Positions 42,340-51,240 of a DNA stretch of 64,000 nucleotides are shown piece after piece. The notes under the pieces were generated by a model. That model saw only the letters and a list, made by a program, of their open reading frames with translations, was not told the DNA's origin and did not search any database. The stretch lies in contig NZ_CP028369.1 of assembly GCF_003032475.1 (NCBI RefSeq), positions 2,604,001 to 2,668,000 on the forward strand, written 5' to 3'. The first letter of the stretch is position 1, and each line of letters opens with the position of its first letter. The translations under genes were made by a program, and so were the position numbers. The stretch comes from Streptomyces sp. P3 (GTDB lineage Bacteria > Actinomycetota > Actinomycetes > Streptomycetales > Streptomycetaceae).

Positions 42340-43359
42340 GTGCAGCACGATGAACACGCCGAGTCGAAGACACCGAGCCGAACACCTGGACCGCCCGTGA
42401 CCGCCCCCGACGCAGCCGCCGCCACCGTCCCAGCCGCCTCGCCGCCGCCCTCCGGCGCCCCGGCGGCAGGCCCGGGCCGGTTCGGCTCCCTCGGTCCCGT
42501 CGGACTGGTGCTCGCCGGCGGGATCTCGGTGCAGTTCGGCGGCGCGCTCGCGGTGACGCTGATGCCGAGGGCGGGCGCCCTGGGCGTGGTGGCCCTGCGG
42601 CTGCTGGTGGCCGCCGTGGTGCTGCTGGTCGTCTGTCGGCCGCGGCTGCGCGGCCACTCGCGCGCCGACTGGGGCACGGTCGTCGTCTTCGGCGTCACGA
42701 TGGCCGCGATGAACGGCCTGTTCTACCAGGCGCTGGACCGCATCCCGCTGGGCCCGGCGGTCACGCTCGAGGTCCTCGGTCCGCTGGCCCTCTCCGTCGT
42801 CGCCTCGCGCCGCGCGCTGAACCTGGTGTGGGCCGCGCTGGCCCTCATGGGCGTGTTCCTGCTCAGTGGCGGCGGTGGCGGTCACGGCGGTGGCTTCGGC
42901 GCGCTCGACCCGGCGGGCGTCGCGTTCGCGCTGGGGGCCGGCGCGATGTGGGCGGCGTACATCGTCTTCAGCGCCCGCACCGGCCGGCGGTTCCCGCAGG
43001 CGGACGGGCTCGCCCTGGCGATGGCGGTGGGCGCGCTGCTCTTCCTCCCGCTGGGGCTCGTCGAGTCGGGCGCGAAGCTCGCCGACCCGGTCACGCTGGG
43101 CCTGGGCGCGGGGGTGGCCATGCTGTCCTCGGTCCTGCCCTACACCCTCGAACTGCTCGCCCTGCGCCGCATGCCCGCGTCCACGTTCGCGATCCTGATG
43201 AGTCTGGAGCCGGCCATCGCCGCGACCGCGGGATTCCTCATCCTCGACCAGGCCCTGACCACGGTCCAGGCGGCCGCGATCGCCCTGGTCGTGGCGGCGA
43301 GCATGGGTGCGGTGCGGACCCAGGTCGGGCGGCGCAGGGCAGTCGCTCCGGAGGCCTGA
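42340..43359 (+). CDS. EamA/RhaT-type (DMT) transporter
   Basis: A 339-residue membrane protein with ten hydrophobic helices in two EamA repeats (about 45-160 and 185-320), separated by a Gly/His-rich loop (SGGGGGHGGG). N-terminal 40 residues are Ala/Pro-rich. RAGALGVVALRLLVAAVVLL and MNGLFYQALDRIPLG are typical of RhtA-like amino-acid or metabolite exporters. GTG at 42340 follows a TTAATCT box at 42323-42329 with no ribosome-binding site, again consistent with a leaderless mRNA; a GTG at 42397 is an alternative. Substrate unknown. Confidence 0.85.
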   Translation: MQHDEHAESKTPSRTPGPPVTAPDAAAATVPAASPPPSGAPAAGPGRFGSLGPVGLVLAGGISVQFGGALAVTLMPRAGALGVVALRLLVAAVVLLVVCRPRLRGHSRADWGTVVVFGVTMAAMNGLFYQALDRIPLGPAVTLEVLGPLALSVVASRRALNLVWAALALMGVFLLSGGGGGHGGGFGALDPAGVAFALGAGAMWAAYIVFSARTGRRFPQADGLALAMAVGALLFLPLGLVESGAKLADPVTLGLGAGVAMLSSVLPYTLELLALRRMPASTFAILMSLEPAIAATAGFLILDQALTTVQAAAIALVVAASMGAVRTQVGRRRAVAPEA

Positions 43360-43481
43360 GCGAAGGCCTGAGCGACAGGCGTGACCGTGGGCGCACGGCA
43401 CGGGCGGGCGTTGGGCAAGGCTTGACGGCGGCTTGACGCGGGCCTGGTGGAGGTCTTCGGCGTGGGTGGCAGCATGCGCCC

Positions 43482-43922
43482 ATGAGCACGTTCTACGAGT
43501 ACTTCAGCGCCCCCGACGACGAGGCGGCGTTCACCGAACTGTTCTGGCGGCAGGTCGAGAAGCGCCCCCTGTCGCCCCTGTCCGTGAAGGGCCTCGGCCC
43601 CTATGTCGAACTGGGCCAGGGGCAGAGCCTGCTCACCGGTGTGCCGTACGACGAGATCGTCCGGCTGCCGCGCTTCTGCCGGTTCCTCACCGACGAGGCG
43701 TCGGAGCAGGCGCTGGTGACCGTGACCGACGAGCTGCGGGACGCCGTCGCGACGGCGACGCCCGACCGCTTCCGCGAGGTCGCCGAGCCCTGGTCGCGCA
43801 TCGAGGAGTTCTCGCCCGGCTGGTACCCGGAGGACCTGGTCGCGTTCCTGACGGATCTGGCGGAGGTGGCCGTCCCGGCGCGCGCCGCGGGGCACCACCT
43901 CTACTGCGAGTTCTCCATGTGA
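43482..43922 (+). CDS. Hypothetical soluble protein
   Basis: A 146-residue acidic protein with no signal or membrane segment, starting MSTFYEYFSAPDDEAA. It is helical with a central LTDEASEQALVTVTDEL segment; I do not recognise a family, though the overall look recalls small DUF1877-like proteins. Two TTGACG hexamers at 43422 and 43433 upstream could be alternative -35 boxes. It stands just before the catabolic operon on the same strand but 115 bp away, with its own upstream region. Confidence 0.75.
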   Translation: MSTFYEYFSAPDDEAAFTELFWRQVEKRPLSPLSVKGLGPYVELGQGQSLLTGVPYDEIVRLPRFCRFLTDEASEQALVTVTDELRDAVATATPDRFREVAEPWSRIEEFSPGWYPEDLVAFLTDLAEVAVPARAAGHHLYCEFSM

Positions 43923-43991
43923 TCCCGTTGCGCGTTCTCCGCGCGGCGACGTCACGGAACGGCCGGGGTGCGGCCGGCCCATAAATTCATG

Positions 43992-44029
43992 CAAGCATGC
44001 TTGATTGTTTTCGGGGCCGCTGCCATGCT
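43992..44029 (+). promoter_or_regulatory. Promoter of the catabolic operon with overlapping palindromic operator
   Basis: CAAGCATGCTTG (43992-44003) is a perfect 12-bp palindrome. It overlaps TTGATT (44001-44006), which with CATGCT (44024-44029) at 17-bp spacing forms a plausible promoter. The start of transcription would fall at about 44037, the A of the first ATG, so the mRNA may be leaderless. A repressor on the palindrome would block the -35 region; the TetR protein encoded at the end of the operon is the obvious candidate. Confidence 0.6.
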
Positions 44030-44036
44030 CCACCCC

Positions 44037-44831
44037 ATGGCCGACCCCACCCCCGTGCTCGACGACCTCCGTGCCGAAAGCGACGAACTCGACGGCCTGG
44101 TGGCCGGATCGGGAACGGAGCAGTGGGCGCTGCCGACGCCCGCCCCCGGCTGGACCGTCGCGCACCAGATCGCGCATCTCGCCTGGACCGACCGTTCCTC
44201 CGTGCTGGCCGTGACCGACCGGGACGCCTTCGCCCGTGAGGTCGAGAAGGCGCTGGCCGCACCCGGCGACTTCGTGGACAACGGTGCCGAGGAGGGGGCC
44301 GCGCAGCCGCCCGGGCAGCTCCTCGCGGACTGGCGGGCCGGGCGCGCCGCCCTGCAGACGGCGTTGCGCGCCGCGCCCTCAGGAGCGCGCTTCCCCTGGT
44401 ACGGGCCGCCGATGGCCGCCGCCTCGATGGCCACCGCACGGCTCATGGAGACCTGGGCCCACGGCCTGGACGTGGCGGACGCGCTCGGCGTGGAGCCCGT
44501 GCCCACCGACCGGCTGCGCCACATCGTGCGTCTCGGCGTGCGCACCCGTGACTTCGCGTTCGGTGTGCACGGGCTGCCCACGCCCTTCGAGGAGTTCCGC
44601 GTGGAACTGCGCAGCCCCTCGGGGCAGTTGTGGACATACGGTCCCGAGGACGCCGACGACCGGGTCACCGGCTCCGCCTTCGACTTCTGCCTCCTGGTGA
44701 CCCAGCGCGCCCACCGCGCCGACCTCGCTCTGCGCGCCGAGGGCGCCGACGCCGACCGCTGGCTGGACGTCGCCCAGGCCTTCGCGGGGCCGCCCGGCGG
44801 CGGCCGTCCGCCGAAGGGCACGGCCCCGTGA
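44037..44831 (+). CDS. TIGR03084-type DinB-fold metal-binding protein
   Basis: A 264-residue protein of the mycothiol-dependent maleylpyruvate-isomerase/DinB fold, closest to the actinobacterial TIGR03084 group. Likely metal ligands are the His residues in [10 protein letters not shown] and [14 protein letters not shown]. The C-terminal 100 residues form the usual small extra domain. Homologues travel with AtuA-like and carboxylase genes. It may be a thiol-dependent isomerase or hydrolase in the pathway. First gene of the operon; stop overlaps the next start as GTGA. Confidence 0.85.
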   Translation: MADPTPVLDDLRAESDELDGLVAGSGTEQWALPTPAPGWTVAHQIAHLAWTDRSSVLAVTDRDAFAREVEKALAAPGDFVDNGAEEGAAQPPGQLLADWRAGRAALQTALRAAPSGARFPWYGPPMAAASMATARLMETWAHGLDVADALGVEPVPTDRLRHIVRLGVRTRDFAFGVHGLPTPFEEFRVELRSPSGQLWTYGPEDADDRVTGSAFDFCLLVTQRAHRADLALRAEGADADRWLDVAQAFAGPPGGGRPPKGTAP

Positions 44832-46516
44832 GCGTGCTGCGCGTGGGCAACGCCTCCGGCTTCTACGGCGACCGCTTCGACGCCCTGCGCGAGATGCTCA
44901 CCGGCGGCGAGCTGGACGTCGTCACCGGCGACTACCTCGCCGAGCTGACCATGCTGATCCTGGGCCGCGACCGGCTGAAGGATCCCGCCGCCGGATACGC
45001 CCGCACCTTCCTGCGACAGCTCGAGGAGTGCCTCGGCCTCGCCCACGAGCGCGGGGTGCGGATCGTCGCCAACGCCGGCGGCCTCAACCCGGCCGGGCTC
45101 GCCGACGCCGTGCGGGAGACGGCGGACCGGCTCGGCATCCCGGTGCGCGTCGCGCACGTCGAGGGCGACGACGTCGGCTCCAGGTGGCCCGGCAGCCTCA
45201 CCGCCCACGCCTACCTCGGCGGCTTCGGCATCGCCGCCTGTCTGCGCGAGGGCGCGGACGTCGTGGTCACCGGGCGGGTCACCGACGCGGCCCTGGTCAC
45301 CGGTCCCGCGGCCGCCCGTTTCGGCTGGGGGCCGCGGGAGTACGACCGCCTCGCGGGCGCGGTCGTCGCCGGACACGTCCTGGAGTGCGGGACGCAGGCG
45401 ACGGGCGGCAACTACGCGTTCTTCGCCGACGCCGGCCGTGACCTGCGCCGGCCCGGCTTCCCGCTCGCCGAGATCCACGAGGACGGCAGCTGCGTCATCA
45501 CCAAGCACCCCGGCACGGGCGGCTTCGTCGACGTCGGCACGGTGACCGCCCAACTGCTGTACGAGACGGGCGGCGCCCGGTACGCCGGCCCCGACGTCAC
45601 CGCCCGGCTGGACACCGTGCGGCTCACCCAGGACGGCCCGGACCGGGTGCGGATCGACGGCGTGCGCGGCGAGGCCCCGCCACCGGCCCTCAAAGTCGGC
45701 CGCACCCGCCTCGGCGGCTTCCGCAACGAGGTCGTCTTCGTGCTCACCGGCCTCGACATCGAGGCCAAGGCGGCCTTGGCGCGCCGGCAGATGACCGACG
45801 CGCTCGCCAAGTCGTGCCCGGCGGAGGTCCGCTGGGAACTCGTGCGCACCGACCGGCCCGACGCCGACACCGAGGAGACCGCGAGCGCGCTGCTGCGCCT
45901 CGTCGTGCGCGACCCCGAACAGGCCCTCGTCGGGCGGGCGTTGAGCGGGGCGGCCGTCGAGCTGGCGCTGGCCGGCTACCCCGGCTTCCATCTGCTCGCA
46001 CCACCCGGCAAGGGCTCCCCGTACGGCGTGTTCGAGGCCTCGTCCGTCCCGCAGGGGGACGTCGAGCACGTCGCCGTCCTGCACGACGGCCGCCGACTGA
46101 CCGTCCCCGCGCCACCGGCCGACGCCACCCGCCCGCTCGAGGCGGCGCCGGAACCCGCCCTGCCCGAGCCGCTGCCGCCCGGCCCCGTGCGGCGCGCGCC
46201 CCTCGGGCTGGTCGCCGGCGCCCGCAGCGGCGACAAGGGCGGCGACGCCAACGTCGGCGTCTGGGCACGGACGGACGACGCCTGGCGCTGGCTCGCCCAC
46301 GAGCTGACGACGGACCGGCTGCGCGAACTCCTCCCCGAGTGCCGCACCCTGACCGTCACCCGGCACGTCCTGCCCCGGCTGCGCGCCCTGAACTTCGTCG
46401 TCGAGGGCGTCCTCGGCGCCGGCGTGGCCTCCCAGCACCGCTTCGACCCGCAGGCCAAGGCGCTCGGCGAATGGCTGCGCTCCCGCTGTCTGGACATCCC
46501 GGAGGCCCTCCTTTGA
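44828..46516 (+). CDS. AtuA-like acyclic terpene utilisation family protein (DUF1446)
   Basis: A 562-residue protein. The N-terminal two thirds match the AtuA/DUF1446 family: [60 protein letters not shown] and GGNYAFFAD. The C-terminal 110 residues ([20 protein letters not shown] onward) are the separate small domain that in many genomes is fused here. In Pseudomonas AtuA is required for citronellol and geraniol breakdown, though its exact reaction is not settled. GTG at 44828; TGA overlaps the TTG start of the carboxylase gene. Confidence 0.9.
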   Translation: MSVLRVGNASGFYGDRFDALREMLTGGELDVVTGDYLAELTMLILGRDRLKDPAAGYARTFLRQLEECLGLAHERGVRIVANAGGLNPAGLADAVRETADRLGIPVRVAHVEGDDVGSRWPGSLTAHAYLGGFGIAACLREGADVVVTGRVTDAALVTGPAAARFGWGPREYDRLAGAVVAGHVLECGTQATGGNYAFFADAGRDLRRPGFPLAEIHEDGSCVITKHPGTGGFVDVGTVTAQLLYETGGARYAGPDVTARLDTVRLTQDGPDRVRIDGVRGEAPPPALKVGRTRLGGFRNEVVFVLTGLDIEAKAALARRQMTDALAKSCPAEVRWELVRTDRPDADTEETASALLRLVVRDPEQALVGRALSGAAVELALAGYPGFHLLAPPGKGSPYGVFEASSVPQGDVEHVAVLHDGRRLTVPAPPADATRPLEAAPEPALPEPLPPGPVRRAPLGLVAGARSGDKGGDANVGVWARTDDAWRWLAHELTTDRLRELLPECRTLTVTRHVLPRLRALNFVVEGVLGAGVASQHRFDPQAKALGEWLRSRCLDIPEALL

Positions 46517-48111
46517 CGGTCATCACGTCCGCCCTGGACACCCACGGCCCCGACTACCGCGCCCACCGCGAGGCGATGCTCGGCAAGCTGGCCGGTCTCG
46601 ACGCCGAGCACGCGAAGGCGCTGGCCGGAGGCGGCGAGAAGTACGTCGCCCGGCACCGCGCGCGCGGCAAGCTCCTCGCCCGGGAGCGCATCGAGCTGCT
46701 CCTCGACCCCGACACGCCGTTCCTGGAACTGTCGCCGCTGGCCGCCTGGGGCAGCGACCACGCCGTCGGCGCGTCCCTGGTGACCGGCATCGGCGTCGTC
46801 GAGGGCGTGGAGTGCCTGATCACCGCCAACGACCCGACCGTGCGGGGCGGCGCCAGCAACCCCTGGTCGCTGAAGAAGGCCCTGCGGGCCAACGACATCG
46901 CACTCGCCAACCGGCTGCCCTGCATCAGCCTGGTCGAGTCGGGCGGCGCCGACCTGCCGTCCCAGAAGGAGATCTTCATCCCGGGCGGGGCCGTCTTCCG
47001 CGACCTGACCCGGCTCTCCGCCGCCGGCATCCCGACCGTCGCCGTGGTCTTCGGCAACTCGACCGCGGGCGGCGCGTACGTCCCCGGCATGTCCGACCAC
47101 GTGATCATGGTCAAGGAGCGGGCGAAGGTGTTCCTCGGCGGGCCGCCCCTGGTGAAGATGGCCACCGGGGAGGAAAGCGACGACGAGTCCCTGGGCGGCG
47201 CGGAGATGCACGCGCGCGTGTCCGGCCTCGCCGACCACTTCGCCGTCGACGAGCGGGACGCGCTGCGCCAGGCGCGCCGCGTGGTGGCCCGTCTCAACCA
47301 CCGCAAGGCGCACCGGGACCCCGGCCCGGCCGTCCCTCCCCGGTACGACGAGGACGAACTCCTGGGCATCGTCCCCGGGGACCTGCGCACCCCCTTCGAC
47401 CCGCGCGAGGTCATCGCCCGGATCGTCGACGGCTCCGACTTCGACGAGTTCAAGCCGCTGTACGGGACGAGCCTGGTCACCGGCTGGGCGACCCTGCACG
47501 GCTACCCCGTCGGCATCCTGGCGAACGCCCAGGGCGTCCTGTTCAGCGCCGAGTCGCAGAAGGCCGCCCAGTTCGTCCAGCTCGCCAACCAGCGCGACAT
47601 CCCGCTGCTCTTCCTGCACAACACCACCGGCTACATGGTCGGCAGGGAGTACGAGCAGGGCGGCATCATCAAGCACGGCTCGATGATGATCAACGCGGTC
47701 TCCAACTCGAGGGTCCCGCACCTGTCGGTGCTCATGGGCGCGTCGTACGGCGCCGGCCACTACGGCATGTGCGGACGCGCCTACGACCCCCGTTTCCTGT
47801 TCGCCTGGCCGAGCGCGAAGTCGGCGGTGATGGGCCCGCAGCAGCTCGCCGGGGTCCTGTCGATCGTCGCCCGGCAGTCGGCGGCCGCGAAGGGCCACCC
47901 CTACGACGAGGACGCCGACGCCGCCCTGCGCGCCATGGTGGAGCAGCAGATCGAGTCCGAGTCGCTGCCCATGTTCCTGTCGGGGCGGTTGTACGACGAC
48001 GGCGTCATCGATCCGCGCGACACCCGCACCGTCCTCGGTCTGTGCCTGTCGGCCGTGCACACGGCCCCGTACGAGGGCGCCCGCGGCGGCTTCGGCGTCT
48101 TCCGGATGTGA
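46513..48111 (+). CDS. Acyl-CoA carboxylase beta (carboxyltransferase) subunit
   Basis: A 532-residue carboxyltransferase of the MCC/GCC (methylcrotonyl or geranyl-CoA) type: RARGKLLARERIELLLD, VSGGA-like LVESGGADLPSQ, NSTAGGAYVPGMSD and the second crotonase-fold half with LFLHNTTGYMVG and GASYGAGHYGMCGRAYDPRFLF (split here at the Cys). It transfers CO2 from carboxybiotin to the acyl-CoA. TTG at 46513 overlaps the previous TGA. AtuC and LiuB are the closest functional analogues by length and these motifs. Confidence 0.92.
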   Translation: MTVITSALDTHGPDYRAHREAMLGKLAGLDAEHAKALAGGGEKYVARHRARGKLLARERIELLLDPDTPFLELSPLAAWGSDHAVGASLVTGIGVVEGVECLITANDPTVRGGASNPWSLKKALRANDIALANRLPCISLVESGGADLPSQKEIFIPGGAVFRDLTRLSAAGIPTVAVVFGNSTAGGAYVPGMSDHVIMVKERAKVFLGGPPLVKMATGEESDDESLGGAEMHARVSGLADHFAVDERDALRQARRVVARLNHRKAHRDPGPAVPPRYDEDELLGIVPGDLRTPFDPREVIARIVDGSDFDEFKPLYGTSLVTGWATLHGYPVGILANAQGVLFSAESQKAAQFVQLANQRDIPLLFLHNTTGYMVGREYEQGGIIKHGSMMINAVSNSRVPHLSVLMGASYGAGHYGMCGRAYDPRFLFAWPSAKSAVMGPQQLAGVLSIVARQSAAAKGHPYDEDADAALRAMVEQQIESESLPMFLSGRLYDDGVIDPRDTRTVLGLCLSAVHTAPYEGARGGFGVFRM

Positions 48112-48116
48112 GGCTC

Positions 48117-49964
48117 ATGATTACTTCCGTTCTGGTGGCCAACCGCGGCGAGATCGCCTGCCGCGTCTTCCGCACCTGCCGCGAGGCGGGCGTGCGCACC
48201 GTCGCCGTCCACTCGGACGCCGACGCAGGAGCGCTCCACACGCGCGTGGCCGACACGGCCGTACGGTTGCCCGGCAGCTCGCCCGTGGACACCTATCTGC
48301 GCGCCGACCTGATGGTGAAGGCCGCCGTCGCCGCGGGCGCGGACGCCGTGCACCCCGGCTACGGCTTCCTGTCCGAGAACGCCGACTTCGCGCGCGCCGT
48401 CCTGGACGCGGGCCTCGTCTGGATCGGGCCGCCGCCCGAGGCGATCGAGGCGATGGCCTCCAAGACCCGCGCCAAACAGCTGATGGGCCTCACCACCCCG
48501 GCCGCGGACGAGGTGACGGAGGCCGACCTGCCCGTGCTGGTGAAGGCGGCCGCGGGCGGCGGCGGGCGCGGCATGCGCGTGGTGCGCCGTCTGGCGGAGC
48601 TGGGCCCCGCGCTGGAGGGCGCGCGCGCCGAAGCCGCGAGCGCCTTCGGCGACGGCGAGGTGTTCGTCGAGCCGTACGTCGAGAACGGCCGCCATGTCGA
48701 GGTGCAGATCCTCGCCGACACGCACGGCACGGTGTGGGCGCTCGGCACCCGCGACTGCTCGCTGCAGCGGCGCCACCAGAAGGTGATCGAGGAGGCGCCG
48801 GCGCCGGGCCTGCCCGAGCCCCTGGCGGAGGAACTGCGCGCGCTCGCCGTGCGCGCCGCGCGGGCCGTCTCCTACGTGGGAGCCGGCACCGTCGAGTTCC
48901 TCGTCGCGGACGGCCGCCCGCACTTCCTGGAGATGAACACCCGCCTCCAGGTCGAACACCCCGTCACGGAGGCCGTCTTCGGGCTCGACCTGGTGGCCGA
49001 GCAGATCCGGGTCGCGGAGGGCGCCGCCCTCGCCCCCGAGCCGCCGCCCGCGCGCGGTCACGCCGTCGAGGCCCGCCTCTACGCCGAGGACCCGGCGGCC
49101 GACTGGACCCCGCAGACCGGCGTCCTGCACCGGCTGTCCGTTCCCGAGGGCGTCAGGCTGGACACCGGCTACGGCGACGGCGACGACATCGGCGTCCACT
49201 ACGACCCGATGCTCGCCAAGGCCGTCGCCCACGCCCCCACGCGCGCGGAGGCGATCCGCAGGCTCGCGGGCGCCCTGGAACGCACGGTCCTGCACGGGCC
49301 GGTCACCAACCGCGACCTGCTGGTCCGCTCCCTGCGGCACCCGGAGTTCACGTCCGCCCGCATGGACACCGGCTTCTACGGCCGGCACCTCGGCGACCTG
49401 ACGGCCCCGGCGGCCGACCCGTACGCCCCGCTGGCCGCCGCCCTCGCCGACGCCCGCACCCGCTCACCGTTCGGCGGCTGGCGCAACGTGCCGTCGCAGC
49501 CCCAGACGAAGCGGTACGCGGTGGGCGGCGAGGAGGTCGAGGTGGCGTACACACACGGCCGGTCCGGGCTCATGGCCGAGGGCGTCCACGTCGTCCACGC
49601 GACCGAGTCCCTGGTCGTCCTGGAGTCCGACGGCTTGCGCCGTCGCTACGAGATCGCCCGCTACGGCGACCGGGTCCACGTCAACGGTGAGACCCTCACG
49701 GCCCTCCCGCGCTTCCCGGCCCCGCAGGCCCAGCACGCCCCCGGCTCCCTCCTGGCACCGATGCCCGGCACGGTCGTCAAGCTCGCGCCCGGTCTCGTCA
49801 CCGGATCGAGTGTCGAAGCGGGTGAACCACTGGTGTGGCTCGAAGCGATGAAGATGCAACACGTCATCTCCGCCCCGGCGACGGGGACGGTGACGGCGGT
49901 CCGGGTGACGGAAGGACAGCAGGTCCAGGTGGGCGCCCTGCTGGCCGTAGTGCAGGACGCCTAG
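48117..49964 (+). CDS. Acyl-CoA carboxylase alpha subunit (biotin carboxylase-BCCP)
   Basis: A 615-residue protein: biotin carboxylase domain (1-440; SVLVANRGEIACRVFR, KAAAGGGGRGMRVV ATP grip, FLEMNTRLQVEHPVTE), a linker BT-like domain, and a C-terminal biotinyl domain with EAMKM, biotinylated Lys579. It shows the domain order of MccA/LiuD/AtuF rather than the separate-subunit AccC. It carboxylates biotin with ATP and bicarbonate for the beta subunit encoded 5 bp upstream. ATG at 48117. Confidence 0.93.
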   Translation: MITSVLVANRGEIACRVFRTCREAGVRTVAVHSDADAGALHTRVADTAVRLPGSSPVDTYLRADLMVKAAVAAGADAVHPGYGFLSENADFARAVLDAGLVWIGPPPEAIEAMASKTRAKQLMGLTTPAADEVTEADLPVLVKAAAGGGGRGMRVVRRLAELGPALEGARAEAASAFGDGEVFVEPYVENGRHVEVQILADTHGTVWALGTRDCSLQRRHQKVIEEAPAPGLPEPLAEELRALAVRAARAVSYVGAGTVEFLVADGRPHFLEMNTRLQVEHPVTEAVFGLDLVAEQIRVAEGAALAPEPPPARGHAVEARLYAEDPAADWTPQTGVLHRLSVPEGVRLDTGYGDGDDIGVHYDPMLAKAVAHAPTRAEAIRRLAGALERTVLHGPVTNRDLLVRSLRHPEFTSARMDTGFYGRHLGDLTAPAADPYAPLAAALADARTRSPFGGWRNVPSQPQTKRYAVGGEEVEVAYTHGRSGLMAEGVHVVHATESLVVLESDGLRRRYEIARYGDRVHVNGETLTALPRFPAPQAQHAPGSLLAPMPGTVVKLAPGLVTGSSVEAGEPLVWLEAMKMQHVISAPATGTVTAVRVTEGQQVQVGALLAVVQDA

Positions 49965-50035
49965 CCCCGGTCATGGCCGGGGGCGCGGGGAACCGCGCGA
50001 CCGGCCACGACGAACCCGCAGCCAGAGGAGCCACA

Positions 50036-51166
50036 GTGACGACCCTGATCGAATCCGACGAGCACCAGGCACTCCGCGCGGCGGTGGCCTCCTTCGCCAA
50101 GGCCCACACCGACACCGCGGACCTCTGGCAGGCCGCCGCCAAGCTCGGCTACATCGGCGTCAACCTCCCGGAGGCCTACGGAGGCGGAGGCGGCGGCATC
50201 ACCGAACTCTCCCTCGTCCTCGAGGAGATGGGCGCCGCGGGCAACCCGCTCCTCATGATGATCGTCTCTCCGGCGATCTGCGGCACGGTCATCGCCCGCT
50301 TCGGCACCGAGGCCCAGAAACAGGCGTGGCTCCCCGCCCTGGCCGACGGCAGCCGGCTCATGGCGTTCGGCATCACGGAACCCGACGCCGGCTCCAACAG
50401 CCACCGCATCACCACCACCGCCCGCCGCGACCCGGCGAGCGGCGACTGGCTGCTGACCGGCCGCAAGGTCTTCGTCTCCGGCGTGGACATCGCCGACGCG
50501 ACCCTGATCGTCGGCCGCACCGAGGACGCCCGCACCGGCCGCCTCAAGCCCTGCCTGTTCATCGTCCCGCGCGACGCGCCCGGTTTCACCCGCCGCCGGA
50601 TCGACATGGAACTGAACAGCGCGGAAAAGCAGTTCGAGCTCGTCCTGGACGATGTGCGGCTCCCGGCGCAGGCCCTCGTCGGCGAGGAGGACGCCGGCCT
50701 GCTCCAGCTCTTCGCCGGACTCAACCCCGAACGCATCATGACGGCCGCCTTCGCGATCGGCATGGGCCGCCACGCGCTCTCCCAAGCCGTCGGCTACGCG
50801 CGCGAACGCACCGTCTGGGACACCCCCATCGGTGCCCACCAGGCCATCGCGCACCCCCTCGCGCAGGCCCACATCGACCTCGAACTGGCCCGCCTGATGA
50901 TGCAGAAGGCGGCCCTCCTGTACGACGCGGGCGACGACGCGGGCGCGGGCGAGGCCGCCAACATGGCCAAGTACGCGGCGGGCGAGGCCTGCGTGAAGGC
51001 GGTCGACCAGGCCGTGCACACCCTCGGCGGCAACGGCCTCACGCGCGAGTTCGGCCTCGCCCGGTTGATAACGGCCTCCCGCGTGGCTCGTATCGCCCCG
51101 GTGAGCCGGGAGATGATTCTCAACTACGTCTCCCACCAGACCCTGGGCCTGCCCAGGTCGTACTGA
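50036..51166 (+). CDS. Acyl-CoA dehydrogenase (isovaleryl/citronellyl-CoA type)
   Basis: A 376-residue flavoenzyme. FGITEPDAGSNSHRI is the FAD/substrate signature and TLGGNGLTREFGLARL the C-terminal region. The MCAD-type catalytic Glu position (YEGTSE) reads APVSRE, so it is missing; instead Glu232 in LNPERI aligns by eye with the helix-G Glu (LDLERL) used by isovaleryl-CoA dehydrogenase. That suggests a branched-chain substrate. Length is normal. GTG at 50036 with AGAGGAG. FAD-dependent alpha,beta-desaturation feeding the carboxylase. Confidence 0.92.
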   Translation: MTTLIESDEHQALRAAVASFAKAHTDTADLWQAAAKLGYIGVNLPEAYGGGGGGITELSLVLEEMGAAGNPLLMMIVSPAICGTVIARFGTEAQKQAWLPALADGSRLMAFGITEPDAGSNSHRITTTARRDPASGDWLLTGRKVFVSGVDIADATLIVGRTEDARTGRLKPCLFIVPRDAPGFTRRRIDMELNSAEKQFELVLDDVRLPAQALVGEEDAGLLQLFAGLNPERIMTAAFAIGMGRHALSQAVGYARERTVWDTPIGAHQAIAHPLAQAHIDLELARLMMQKAALLYDAGDDAGAGEAANMAKYAAGEACVKAVDQAVHTLGGNGLTREFGLARLITASRVARIAPVSREMILNYVSHQTLGLPRSY

Positions 51167-51240
51167 ACCGGCTCGACGGCCGCACCGGCCCGAAGCGCCC
51201 GAACCGGCACACCGACGTGCCCGGGGCCCGAGGAGGAACC

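Noticed and set aside
50961..51240. Separate gene in the gap before the CoA ligase
   Set aside because: The gap after the dehydrogenase stop (51166) is only 74 bp and contains just the ligase ribosome-binding site.
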